In this document: one piece after another, positions 17,807 to 26,220 of the stretch
How positions within the stretch are numbered: the stretch's first letter is position 1
Layout: the number at the start of each line of letters is the position of its first letter
Source of the DNA: Promethearchaeota archaeon
GTDB lineage: Archaea > Asgardarchaeota > Lokiarchaeia > Sigyniarchaeales > SOKP01
NCBI GenBank assembly: GCA_030606485.1
Contig: JAUWGH010000001.1
Coordinates: forward strand, 744,001 to 808,000
DNA length: 64,000 nt
Reading direction: 5' to 3'
Position numbers and translations under genes: made by a program
The notes under the pieces: generated by a model
What the model saw: only the letters and a program-made list of their open reading frames with translations
The model's database searches: none
What the model was told of the DNA's origin: nothing

Positions 17807-18100
17807 ATGCCTATACAGGTAAGATTGTATGGAGATCTGAGAAAAATATTACCACAACACAATTATTCAAAAGGTGCTCCAAGTGTCATTGAGATCGATG
17901 GTACAGAGATTAAATTAGTAAGTGATATTTTTAAAAAAATCGGCATAGAAGAAAGTGAAACAAGCCATATTTTTGTTAATAGAATTTTTTCCGGACTTCG
18001 TAAAAAGGTTAAAGATGGAGATGGAGTTGCGATTTTCCCAAAAAATATGGGATTACTATATAAATGGTACTTTAAGAAGGTGGAAGATAATGATGAATAA
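17807..18100 (+). CDS. MoaD/ThiS-like protein without C-terminal GG
   Basis: A 97-residue ubiquitin-fold protein starting PIQVRLYGDLRKILPQHN, with GDGVAIFPKNMG near the end where sulfur carriers have FPPxxGG. The chain then continues about 15 residues (LYKWYFKKVEDNDE) and has no terminal Gly-Gly, so it cannot be thiocarboxylated in the normal way. It lies 13 bases after AOR and overlaps the next gene, which is a complete MoaD-like protein. It may be a structural partner of AOR or of the second carrier. No known catalytic role for a tail-less MoaD is established. Confidence 0.75.
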   Translation: MPIQVRLYGDLRKILPQHNYSKGAPSVIEIDGTEIKLVSDIFKKIGIEESETSHIFVNRIFSGLRKKVKDGDGVAIFPKNMGLLYKWYFKKVEDNDE

Positions 18101-18332
18101 TTTGATTTCTGTTATAGTTAAATTATTTGCCGATTTAAGACAATATGGAGCGGCTAAGTCAATGATGGATTTACCAAAAGGTAGTGATGTAAACTCTATT
18201 ATTGAAAAGTTTAAAATACCTAAGGAAGAGAAAAGGTTAATAACATTGGTTAATAGAAAACGTCAAAAAAATGATTTCACTCTCAAGGATGGTGATATTA
18301 TAGCAATTTTCCCATTAATCGGTGGAGGATAA
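18090..18332 (+). CDS. MoaD-like sulfur carrier protein ending in Gly-Gly-Gly
   Basis: An 80-residue ubiquitin-fold protein: ISVIVKLFADLRQYGAAKS, helix NSIIEKFKIPKEE, and a C-terminal FPLIGGG typical of MoaD. MoaD carries a thiocarboxylate on its terminal glycine that provides the dithiolene sulfurs of molybdopterin/tungstopterin. Start: ATG at 18090 (or the next ATG at 18093), preceded by GGTGG in AGAAGGTGG, overlapping the last 11 bases of the previous gene. A longer in-frame upstream extension is a shadow of that gene. The AOR context suggests pterin cofactor supply for this enzyme. Confidence 0.8.
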   Translation: MMNNLISVIVKLFADLRQYGAAKSMMDLPKGSDVNSIIEKFKIPKEEKRLITLVNRKRQKNDFTLKDGDIIAIFPLIGGG

Positions 18333-18363
18333 TCAATCTTTACCAAAATACATATTAAAAATA

Positions 18364-18379
18364 ATTTTTTCTTTTTTTT
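18364..18379 (+). terminator. T-rich tract after the AOR-MoaD unit
   Basis: Two runs of T separated by one C follow the stop at 18332 by about 30 bases. Archaeal RNA polymerase terminates at such runs without a hairpin. Similar tracts are common in this AT-rich DNA, so the call is weak. Confidence 0.3.
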
Positions 18380-18513
18380 ACTAATTTATTTCAAATTATT
18401 TATCAGTTAAGAAATGCTTAAGTAGATCTTTTTATCTTTTTCTTTTTAAGGTTAAAATTAAACTCAATCATTGTTATTATCTCAAATATTTTATTATAAA
18501 GAGGATATGAATT

Positions 18514-19182
18514 ATGGGAAAATATACTTGTCATTTGAGTAAAAAGGTAATAGCTCCTTGTACATTTAATCGACCAGGCATTGAAAATTGCCCTATGAGA
18601 ATCGCCCCAGAAATTTTGGAAAAAGCAAAAAAAATATATGAAGAAGTTGATGAAATTAAAGAAATCACAAAAAATGCGTCAATAGTTGAAGCAACGGGTT
18701 ATATCAAGTGGCCAAGATTGAAAGACACTATTGAATTTGCCAAACTTCAAGGATATAAAAAATTAGGTATCGCTTTTTGTGTCGGATTAATGAATGAAAC
18801 CAAGAAAGTAGTAGAAATTCTTGAACGGTATGATTTTGATGTGACAAGTATTTGTTGTAAAACAGGAGGTCTTTTAAAAACAGAAGTTGGTGTTCCTAAA
18901 GAATTTGAAATGAAATCAAAGACCGGATACATGATAGGGTCGGTGACTTGTAATCCTGTTGCTCAAGCATTACTTTTAAATGATGCTGGGACTGAATTAA
19001 ATATAATTTGTGGTTTGTGTGTTGGGCATGATATTACTTTTACAAAATATTCAAAAGCCCCTGTAACTACTCTTATTGCTAAGGATAGAATGACACAACA
19101 TGCTCCATCATCGATATTATTTACACATTATGGAAATTCTTTCTTTTCTGAGGATCTTCGGGGAAAAAAAATCAAAAAATAA
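18514..19182 (+). CDS. DUF1847 putative metal-binding protein
   Basis: A 222-residue cysteine-rich protein of the DUF1847 family. Cysteines near the N terminus (C6, C16, C25 in YTCHLSK, APCTFNR, ENCPMR) and the later clusters SICCKTGG, SVTCNPVAQA and IICGLCVGHD suggest metal or iron-sulfur binding. The middle resembles a Rossmann-like sheet (LGIAFCVGLMNETKKVVEIL). Function is not established for the family; it is common in anaerobes. The ATG at 18514 follows AGAGGA about 8 bases upstream. Likely a single-gene unit. Confidence 0.75.
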   Translation: MGKYTCHLSKKVIAPCTFNRPGIENCPMRIAPEILEKAKKIYEEVDEIKEITKNASIVEATGYIKWPRLKDTIEFAKLQGYKKLGIAFCVGLMNETKKVVEILERYDFDVTSICCKTGGLLKTEVGVPKEFEMKSKTGYMIGSVTCNPVAQALLLNDAGTELNIICGLCVGHDITFTKYSKAPVTTLIAKDRMTQHAPSSILFTHYGNSFFSEDLRGKKIKK

Positions 19183-19296
19183 AATTTCTATTTTCTTTTT
19201 ATTCAATTTTAAGTCATTGGGTAATAGTAATCCAAGAGATTATTCAATAGAATTGATATTCTCAAAATATAAATAACTAAAAAATTTATTGTGATT

Positions 19297-20379
19297 ATGC
19301 AAAAAAAAATTGATATACCCCAAGAATATTTTAATAAATCTTATTCTGATTCAATAGTTGATGGATTTAAACTTTTTAAGAAAACCTATTTTAAGATTTT
19401 ACCAATCTTTGTCTTAATTTTAATCATTTTTTATATTATTTCAAGCCTAATTATGATAGATCTAAACAGGCAATTATTGGAATTAAATGTACAATTAAAT
19501 CAAATGCTTGAAAATATAGATTATGAAACAGCAAGCATTGAAGAATTACAGGAAATAATGAATTTTATGTTACCCATTTTAGGTTTCAGTTTTCTACTTA
19601 TAAGCACAGAATTATTTTTTTCAAATTTTCCTCAATTTTTGGCCTTTGGTATTGTTGGGGGATATTTATATAAAACATATCTAAAACAAGAGGTCAATTC
19701 TGCAGTAGAATTTAAAAGATCTATGAAAATCGAAATATTACTAATTCCTCTATTGTTTGCTTTATTAGTTTCAATCGGTTTTTTACTTTTACTTATACCA
19801 GCCTTTTTAATATATGTTTTTTATATATTCTCTCCAGTAATGCATTCAATAGAGTCAGAAGAAAAATTAATGTGTATTAAAACGAGTCGACGTTATTCAA
19901 AAAAGAATTTTTGGAGAATTATAGGATTGTGGTTTATAAATTTAATAATATTAGGTGGTAGTTCATTGATATATAACTTAAGTCTTGATCTAACAATCCC
20001 TGCTGCGTTTTATCCTACAGTTGGAAATTATTTGATGATTATCCTATATAATTTAATCTATGACATTGTTTATATTCTACTGTCCCCACTTTTAGCGTGT
20101 CTTTTAATTACTTTTTTGGTTTTTAGCAAAAAAGAGTTGTATAACAGAGAGCAAAGAATGCAATATTACCAAAGAACACCACAACAACAAATTCCTTTAC
20201 CTAGTTCTACTCCCTATGAAATTCCAAGGCACCCTGCTCCTAAACCTAAAATTCAACCAGAAACAACAGACTCAGAATCACCTATCTTTTGCCCCTATTG
20301 TGGATTTGCAATGGAGAGACATTTTAATTTCAGATTTTGCCCTAATTGTGGCGAGAAGATTCCTAAAACCGGCATGTAA
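19297..20379 (+). CDS. Polytopic membrane protein with C-terminal zinc ribbon
   Basis: About 360 residues, with roughly six hydrophobic segments spread over residues 25-280, a proline/glutamine-rich linker (QQQIPLPSSTP) and a C-terminal zinc ribbon with CPYC and CPNC knuckles. The membrane part resembles the glycerophosphodiester phosphodiesterase-type membrane domain of many archaeal proteins, but I cannot name a function. The ribbon is expected to be cytoplasmic. The start could be the GTG at 19291 or the ATG at 19297; I use the ATG. Four other proteins in the window also end in, or carry late, zinc ribbons. Confidence 0.6.
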   Translation: MQKKIDIPQEYFNKSYSDSIVDGFKLFKKTYFKILPIFVLILIIFYIISSLIMIDLNRQLLELNVQLNQMLENIDYETASIEELQEIMNFMLPILGFSFLLISTELFFSNFPQFLAFGIVGGYLYKTYLKQEVNSAVEFKRSMKIEILLIPLLFALLVSIGFLLLLIPAFLIYVFYIFSPVMHSIESEEKLMCIKTSRRYSKKNFWRIIGLWFINLIILGGSSLIYNLSLDLTIPAAFYPTVGNYLMIILYNLIYDIVYILLSPLLACLLITFLVFSKKELYNREQRMQYYQRTPQQQIPLPSSTPYEIPRHPAPKPKIQPETTDSESPIFCPYCGFAMERHFNFRFCPNCGEKIPKTGM

Positions 20380-20542
20380 TAAGAAAAAAATTGCGATATT
20401 AATTCCAAAATTTTAGAATAATGCTCAATTTTAGTTTTTTTTTTTCAAAAAGCATAAATGTTTTAAAATATATAGTTATTTAAATTTCCACTTTTACATT
20501 TTTAAATATAAGAACCCATTTGGTTTGAAGTCAGAGATTTAA

Positions 20543-21322
20543 ATGATTTTCAATACAGAATATAAGTTTGAGATTCCAAAAAGTGATATTAAAAATCCAA
20601 TAATGTTAATTGGATGGCCAGGAATTGCTTTAGTTGGAAAAGTTGCTATTACAACTATAATAGCGTCAATAAACGCAAAATCCTATATAAAAATCGAATA
20701 TAACGATTTTCCTCCAAAATCGATTGTTGAAAAGGGCAATATGAAATTACCAACTGCAGATATTTATTATAAATCTGGTGAGGAATATGATTTTTTCTTT
20801 TTAACGGCAGATTTTCAGCCTCAAACTGCTGATGGTATCTATGAGTTTAGCAAAAATTTATGTGAATTAATGAAAATCATCACTAATGATAGTATACAAA
20901 TGTATATAAGTACTGGAGCGTTAATTCCTGAAGTAATACCGGAAATTGTTAATGTTCACATATCTGGAACAGATCCAAATATTGTTAAGGATTTTTTAAA
21001 ATTAGAAAACACAAAATTAATGGAAGGAGGGATCATTGCAGGAGCTAATGGAATATTACCTGCGTATGCTGGTGTTAAAGGATATGCACCTGGAGTTTGT
21101 TTGCTAGCCGAGACCGTACCAGTTCCTATGTTAAATGCAGATCCAAAAGCTTCAAGAGCTCTGGTTTCAACTATTAAAGATTATTTTTCTCTTTCAGAGG
21201 TAACCTTTGAAGAGTTAGATAAACAAGTTATCGATCTCGAAAAATTGATTTCTTCATTAAAGTCTAGAGTTGTAAGTGATTTTGGGAAAAAAAAAGCCGT
21301 CGACGAATCATATTTTCGATAA
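20543..21322 (+). CDS. PAC2 family protein (proteasome assembly chaperone-like)
   Basis: A 259-residue PAC2-family protein. Marks are IMLIGWPGIALVGKVA at about 19-34, the QPQTADG segment, and the GANGILPAYAGVKGYAPGVCLLAETV stretch late in the chain, which are shared with archaeal PAC2/COG2047 proteins. Eukaryotic PAC1-PAC2 and archaeal homologues assist 20S proteasome assembly, though many archaeal members are not tested. The last 25 residues form a charged helix. A proteasome link would fit the modifier theme of this window, but no proteasome gene is present here. Confidence 0.8.
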   Translation: MIFNTEYKFEIPKSDIKNPIMLIGWPGIALVGKVAITTIIASINAKSYIKIEYNDFPPKSIVEKGNMKLPTADIYYKSGEEYDFFFLTADFQPQTADGIYEFSKNLCELMKIITNDSIQMYISTGALIPEVIPEIVNVHISGTDPNIVKDFLKLENTKLMEGGIIAGANGILPAYAGVKGYAPGVCLLAETVPVPMLNADPKASRALVSTIKDYFSLSEVTFEELDKQVIDLEKLISSLKSRVVSDFGKKKAVDESYFR

Positions 21323-21410
21323 AAATACATTTTAAATATATAGGCTCTATTTTAGGAAAAAAAAAGGTCAAATAATAAATAAAATTAATGTATATTCAGA
21401 TGACCAATAA

Positions 21411-21863
21411 ATGGATAATTCGAAATTATTAGCACCTTGCGGTGTATATTGTGGTGTTTGTCCATATTTAATCGCATATAAAAACAATGATGATAGGTTA
21501 AAGCAAAAATTATCAAAGAGTATCGGGATAAAACCAGAAAAAATAATCTGTGAAGGTTGTAATTCCGATTTAACTATTTTCTTTTGTAGAGTGTGTAAAA
21601 TAAAGGAGTGCGTGCAAAATAAAAGCATTCAGAGTTGTGCAAATTGTGAAGAGTTTCCTTGTGATTTAATAGAACGGTTTCCATATAAAGAATTCTTTAA
21701 GAAAGTAAAGTGGGATGTGAATTATCAAAAGAAATTCGGTAAAGAACAATGGATTTCTAAAACTATTGAATTAAACACTTGTCCAACATGTCAAACATTG
21801 CAGCATTGGAGAGCTAGAATATGCAAATCTTGTGGCACAAAATTAGAAGAGCGATACTTATAA
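21411..21863 (+). CDS. DUF3795 cysteine-rich zinc protein
   Basis: A 150-residue protein with the DUF3795 pattern: LLAPCGVYCGVCPYLIAYKN at the start, then CEGCNS, FCRVCKIKECV and SCANCEEFPCDL. A second pair of CxxC knuckles at the C terminus (CPTCQ, CKSCG) makes a zinc ribbon. Function is not known for this family, which is common in anaerobic archaea and bacteria. The ATG start at 21411 is preceded by a short AT-rich leader. It sits alone in the same orientation as its neighbours. Confidence 0.75.
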   Translation: MDNSKLLAPCGVYCGVCPYLIAYKNNDDRLKQKLSKSIGIKPEKIICEGCNSDLTIFFCRVCKIKECVQNKSIQSCANCEEFPCDLIERFPYKEFFKKVKWDVNYQKKFGKEQWISKTIELNTCPTCQTLQHWRARICKSCGTKLEERYL

Positions 21864-21939
21864 AAATAACAGAAACATTAATATCTTCATAAATTTAATC
21901 GAAAAATTCACAAAAGAAAATAAGTATCTTTAACATTAT

Positions 21940-22461
21940 ATGCCATTAACACCATTTCATTTAGGTCCAGGTTTATTGATTGGATTAATATTACTTTATT
22001 ACATTGATTTCCCAACTTTTTTGATAGCAAGCGTAATTGTTGATGTGGAACCAATTATTGTTATCCTATTTGATTTAGATTATCCTTTACATGGTTTTTG
22101 TCATAGTTTTTTGGGAGGGACCATTATTGCTTTTCTCTTAGCAGCAGTGATGAGTAAAATCAGAAAACCAATTTCTCCTTTATTGTCATTTTTTAAATTA
22201 GAACAAGAAATATCATTTAAAAGAATCTTAGTAGCTGCTTTAGCCGGTGTTTATATCCACATTCTATTCGATGCCCCAATTTATACCGATATTCAACCAT
22301 TATTCCCTTTAGAGATAAATCCCTTCTATCGAAGTTCTGGAGCACCTGGATTAATGGAAACAATGATATGCGTATGGTGCTTTATGGGTGCAGTTCCTGT
22401 TTATTTAATTATATTGTTACAAGCTTGGAGAGCTTCAAGAAAGATAAATTCGATTGAGTAA
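21940..22461 (+). CDS. Membrane-bound hydrolase-like protein (YdjM/DUF457-like)
   Basis: A 173-residue membrane protein with about four hydrophobic segments and the conserved starting motif MPLTPFHLGPGLLIG, plus the histidine/aspartate motifs VIVDVEP, HGFCHSFLGG and HILFDAP. These match the LexA-regulated, membrane-bound putative hydrolases (YdjM, DUF457), in which the histidines and aspartates are thought to bind metal. Substrate unknown. The ATG at 21940 is clear. Confidence 0.7.
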   Translation: MPLTPFHLGPGLLIGLILLYYIDFPTFLIASVIVDVEPIIVILFDLDYPLHGFCHSFLGGTIIAFLLAAVMSKIRKPISPLLSFFKLEQEISFKRILVAALAGVYIHILFDAPIYTDIQPLFPLEINPFYRSSGAPGLMETMICVWCFMGAVPVYLIILLQAWRASRKINSIE

Positions 22462-22592
22462 GAGACCAGATAATATTTAGGTAAATTTCATCCTTGGGCG
22501 AAAAATAGAATTAATTACATTTTTAAAATTCCATTGATACTTCTAAATTAATTAATCTAATAGGATTCAAATTAAAAAGAGATGTAGAAAAA

Positions 22593-24611
22593 ATGAAATT
22601 TTTTAAGCTGTTTAATCCGATAAAAATCGGACAGATTGAATTAAAAAACAGAATTGTAATGCCTGCGATGCATACAGGCTATGCAAAAGATGCTTTTGTA
22701 ACAGAACGATTAATTGATTTTTATACTGAAAGGGCGAGAGGTGGGGCGGCATTACTTCTAATTGGCGGATGCCATGTTTCAAAAGTTGCAATGGGTTTAC
22801 CAAGCATGATTGGGATAAGTGATGATAAATATCTGCCTGGTTTAACTGATTTATCCAATGAAGTCCATGAAGCTGAAATTAATGTTAAAGTTGGAGCTCA
22901 ATTATATCACTCTGGGAGATATGCATTTCCATTTATTATTGGGGAACAACCAGTATCTGCTTCTGCAATTTATTCAAGATTTTCAAAAACCACACCAAGA
23001 GAATTGTCAAATGATGAAATAAAAGAAGTTCATAACCAATTTGCCGCTGCAGCAGTTCGATCGAAGGATAGTGGTTTTGATATAGTAGAAGTTTGTGCAT
23101 CCGCAGGTTATTTAGTTGGTCAATTTCTATCACTGGTGGTAAATAAGAGAACTGATCGATATGGTGGCGATCTCGAAAGTCGGTTAAATTTTCCTTTAGA
23201 GCTAATTGAAACTGTCCGGGGTAAAATAGGAAATTTTACATTTGGATTTCGAGAATCAGGGGATGATTTTATGCCAGGAGGTTTAACATACAACGATAAA
23301 AGAAAAATTGCTATAGAATATGAAAAAGCAGGTTTAGATTTCATTAATGTAACTGGTGGATGGCATGAAACAAAGGTACCTCAAATAACGGCTGATGTTC
23401 CACCAGGAGCGTATTCATATCTTGCTGAAAATATAAAAAACGTATTATCTATTCCTGTATTTGCTTCAAATAGAATTAATGATCCATTATTAGCAGAAGA
23501 AATTTTAATAGCAGATAAAGCAGATTGCATCTGTATGGGGAGAGCCTTAATAGCCGATCCTTATCTCCCAAATAAAGCAATGAACGGTGAATTAAGAGAT
23601 ATTCGTCACTGCGTTGCATGTAATCAAGGTTGTTTCGATAGAATATTTATACCAAAACCAATTCAATGTTTAAGAAATGCACAAGCAGGAAATGAGAAAA
23701 AATATAAACTTAAAAAGATTGACAGTGTTAAAAAAGTAATGATTATAGGAGCAGGTCCAGCAGGTTTAGAAGCAGCAAGAATAGCACGGATGCGGAGTCA
23801 TACTGTAGAATTATTCGATAAAGCCGATAAAATTGGTGGTTTAATTTATTCAGTATATACTCCACCAGGCAGACAAGAATTTGAAAAAATGATTGATTAT
23901 TATAAATACCAGATTGAAAAACTTGGAATCAATTTACATCTAAATATAAATGTCACAGAGCAAATAATCGAACAAATTAATCCTGAAGTTATAATTTTCG
24001 CAATAGGTACGATACCAATTATTCCAAATATTCCAGGAATCGATAATGAAAATGTCTTTTTAGCTACTGACATTTTAGAGAGAGAAGCGCCATTAGGTAA
24101 AAATGTCGTAATCATCGGAGGAGGTGGAACAGGTATTGAAGTGGCGATTTATGCAGCAAAATATGGTGCTATGAAAAATGATGTACTTGAATTTTTAACT
24201 TTTTATAACTGTTTAGAACCTGAGGTTGCTTTGAATATGCTTCATAAAGGAAATAAAAAAGTTACTGTATTGGAAATGTTACCTCGTCCCGGAAGTGACA
24301 TAGGTAAAACCACAAAATGGACTTTATTAGGAAAATGTGATAAGTTAGGAGTAAATATAATCACTAATGCAAATATTACTAAAATAGAAAAGAATAGAAT
24401 AATTTATTCACTTCCTGATCAAGAGAATTTAGAAATCGAGGATGTTGATACATATATTATAGCAACGGGTGTAAAACCAAATAATGAGCTCTATAATCAA
24501 GTCAAAAATACGGGAAAATTCAAGAGCTTATTCCTAATCGGGGATTGCAGGGAACCTGCAACAATTTTAGAGGCAATTCACAGGGCATATAGAGTCGCAA
24601 ACAAGATTTAA
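22593..24611 (+). CDS. FadH-like NADH:flavin oxidoreductase (Old Yellow Enzyme family)
   Basis: A 672-residue three-part flavoenzyme like 2,4-dienoyl-CoA reductase. Residues 1-335 form the OYE barrel (active-site Y173 in GYLVGQFLS and H258 in GGWHETKVP match the FadH Tyr/His pair), C340, C343, C347 and C359 hold a [4Fe-4S] cluster, and the C-terminal half has two dinucleotide folds (VMIIGAGPAGLEAARIA at 382 onward and VVIIGGGGTGIEVAIYA). It would reduce an activated C=C bond with NAD(P)H, passing electrons via FAD and the cluster to FMN. The substrate could be an enoyl- or dienoyl-CoA, or another enone. Starts with ATG after an AAAAAGAGATG leader. Confidence 0.85.
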   Translation: MKFFKLFNPIKIGQIELKNRIVMPAMHTGYAKDAFVTERLIDFYTERARGGAALLLIGGCHVSKVAMGLPSMIGISDDKYLPGLTDLSNEVHEAEINVKVGAQLYHSGRYAFPFIIGEQPVSASAIYSRFSKTTPRELSNDEIKEVHNQFAAAAVRSKDSGFDIVEVCASAGYLVGQFLSLVVNKRTDRYGGDLESRLNFPLELIETVRGKIGNFTFGFRESGDDFMPGGLTYNDKRKIAIEYEKAGLDFINVTGGWHETKVPQITADVPPGAYSYLAENIKNVLSIPVFASNRINDPLLAEEILIADKADCICMGRALIADPYLPNKAMNGELRDIRHCVACNQGCFDRIFIPKPIQCLRNAQAGNEKKYKLKKIDSVKKVMIIGAGPAGLEAARIARMRSHTVELFDKADKIGGLIYSVYTPPGRQEFEKMIDYYKYQIEKLGINLHLNINVTEQIIEQINPEVIIFAIGTIPIIPNIPGIDNENVFLATDILEREAPLGKNVVIIGGGGTGIEVAIYAAKYGAMKNDVLEFLTFYNCLEPEVALNMLHKGNKKVTVLEMLPRPGSDIGKTTKWTLLGKCDKLGVNIITNANITKIEKNRIIYSLPDQENLEIEDVDTYIIATGVKPNNELYNQVKNTGKFKSLFLIGDCREPATILEAIHRAYRVANKI

Positions 24612-24667
24612 TTTTTTTTTATCATTTTATTTATATCATCCAATTTCAAAACTTAAAAGGAAAAATA

Positions 24668-25576
24668 TTGGTCAAATCTACAACAAAAAAAAGACAAAAG
24701 TTTTCACTTAGCTCTATAGAAAAAATATCCGGTGTATCTAATCAAAAAGTAATAGAGTACATAGATGATTTAATTAGATTTCTTAAAAAAAAAGTTGGTT
24801 CAGATAAAATAATATCAATTATCTTATTTGGAAGTAATACTTATTTGAATGATACATCTAAGATTTCAGACTGTGATATATTGGTAATCTTATCTGATGA
24901 TATCTCAGATGCCGAAATCAATTCATTAGAAAAATATTTCTTCGAATTAGAGATTAAACACGAGTTAAATATTAAACCAAAAAATTTTTTGGATTCTGTA
25001 CTCAAAATTATTGAAAAATCTACGGGAATGTATGTATCTCATTTTGTAACAAGAAAATCATATTGGTTAACAAAAAAATTTGCAAAAATCTTTCGAGTGA
25101 ATAGAATTTTTGCTTATATGTTCGCTCCGAGAAATATTGTGATAAAAAGTATGATTAGTTCCTCAATTATTCTTTTGGGAGACGATTTACGATACATTGA
25201 TAAAGAAATTACCATTACTTCATTTGGAATGATTAAAAGTATTCTTTTAAATTTAATTATTTCAATTTTTTCAATTGGATTTGGTTTATTTTATAAAAAT
25301 AATTTAAAATATGAGTTAGAAGCAATAAAATGGTCCATAAAAGCAACAAATTTTTATTTATTTAATGATACTTGCGAGCTTAATAAAACAGTCAAACGTT
25401 TTTTAAAACTGAGTAATCAAAATAAAATGTTAATCTCTTTTTTCAAGAGATTTTTATATTTAAGACGGTCACCAAATAGACGAAGTTTTGGACATTTTTT
25501 TTTGACTCCAATAAATATACTTAAAGTCCATCTTTTAGGATTATCGTATAAAAAATTAATTAAAGATAAAAAATAA
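24668..25576 (+). CDS. Nucleotidyltransferase domain protein
   Basis: A 302-residue protein whose residues 30-105 fit the Pol-beta type nucleotidyltransferase fold: SIILFGSNTYLND followed by SDCDILVIL, giving G55-S56 and the metal-binding D68-x-D70. The rest (about 120-300) is basic and helical with a hydrophobic stretch around 195-210 and no recognised domain. Such proteins include antibiotic adenylyltransferases and MNT-type toxin/antitoxin enzymes, but no HEPN partner is obvious. The start is TTG, with AAAAGGA about 6-8 bases upstream. Confidence 0.65.
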   Translation: MVKSTTKKRQKFSLSSIEKISGVSNQKVIEYIDDLIRFLKKKVGSDKIISIILFGSNTYLNDTSKISDCDILVILSDDISDAEINSLEKYFFELEIKHELNIKPKNFLDSVLKIIEKSTGMYVSHFVTRKSYWLTKKFAKIFRVNRIFAYMFAPRNIVIKSMISSSIILLGDDLRYIDKEITITSFGMIKSILLNLIISIFSIGFGLFYKNNLKYELEAIKWSIKATNFYLFNDTCELNKTVKRFLKLSNQNKMLISFFKRFLYLRRSPNRRSFGHFFLTPINILKVHLLGLSYKKLIKDKK

Positions 25577-25669
25577 TATGATTATTAAATAATTACAAAT
25601 TAATAGATTCAAATTTTTATTATAATTAATACAGTTTGAACTAATTAAATAATTCCTTGGGATGAATTA

Positions 25670-26212
25670 ATGTCCAGAATTGGCACAAATTTGAAGGATA
25701 TATATCTAGAAATTATATCACATGTAAAATTTGAATTAGAATTTCATAGGGATAAAGAAAATCCAATGTTTGAGAGGATTATGAAAACTCGTCAATTCCA
25801 AACGAAGCTCCAGAGTTTGAAAGATTTTATATTTGAATATTATGATCTTCTCTATAAAGATAAAGAAAACCCAGTTACTAGGGCCGCTCTTAAAGAGCAG
25901 CTCAACAATCTCTCTCGCTTAATCAACTACTATGATGATCTCAGTAATTTCTACGATGATTTGGTGCTTGGAAAAATAACAAAAGAAAAATTTAAAGATA
26001 TAATCAACTATAGTCATATTCAGTTACTTTTTTTAATTCTAACTTCAATATTGGACTGGGAACACTACAGAAACTCTTTTATTTTCCCTGAAGATAAAGA
26101 AAAAGAAAAAAAGTTTAAACAATTTCTTACAAAAATAGCTTCTGAAGAAATCAAGAGTATTGATGATATTCGGGAGTTAGAACAAAAAATTTTCCAGGAT
26201 TTAAAGGTTTAA
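25670..26212 (+). CDS. Unknown helical protein
   Basis: A 180-residue, highly charged and largely alpha-helical protein that I do not recognise. There are no cysteine clusters, membrane segments or known catalytic motifs. Repeated acidic and aromatic helices (YYDLLYKDKENP, INYYDDLSNFYDDLV) suggest a helical bundle. It is convergent with the MFS gene, whose stop lies only 9 bases away. Start is ATG at 25670, after the sequence TTGGGATGAATTA. Confidence 0.55.
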   Translation: MSRIGTNLKDIYLEIISHVKFELEFHRDKENPMFERIMKTRQFQTKLQSLKDFIFEYYDLLYKDKENPVTRAALKEQLNNLSRLINYYDDLSNFYDDLVLGKITKEKFKDIINYSHIQLLFLILTSILDWEHYRNSFIFPEDKEKEKKFKQFLTKIASEEIKSIDDIRELEQKIFQDLKV

Positions 26213-26220
26213 ATTCATTT

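Noticed and set aside
17955-18089. Upstream extension of the second MoaD-like protein
   Set aside because: It is the out-of-frame shadow of the first MoaD-like gene; the MM start has a Shine-Dalgarno and a proper first strand.
24668-26212. Nucleotidyltransferase and helical protein as a MNT/HEPN toxin-antitoxin pair
   Set aside because: The helical protein has no RX4-6H HEPN motif, and the nucleotidyltransferase is much larger than MNT.
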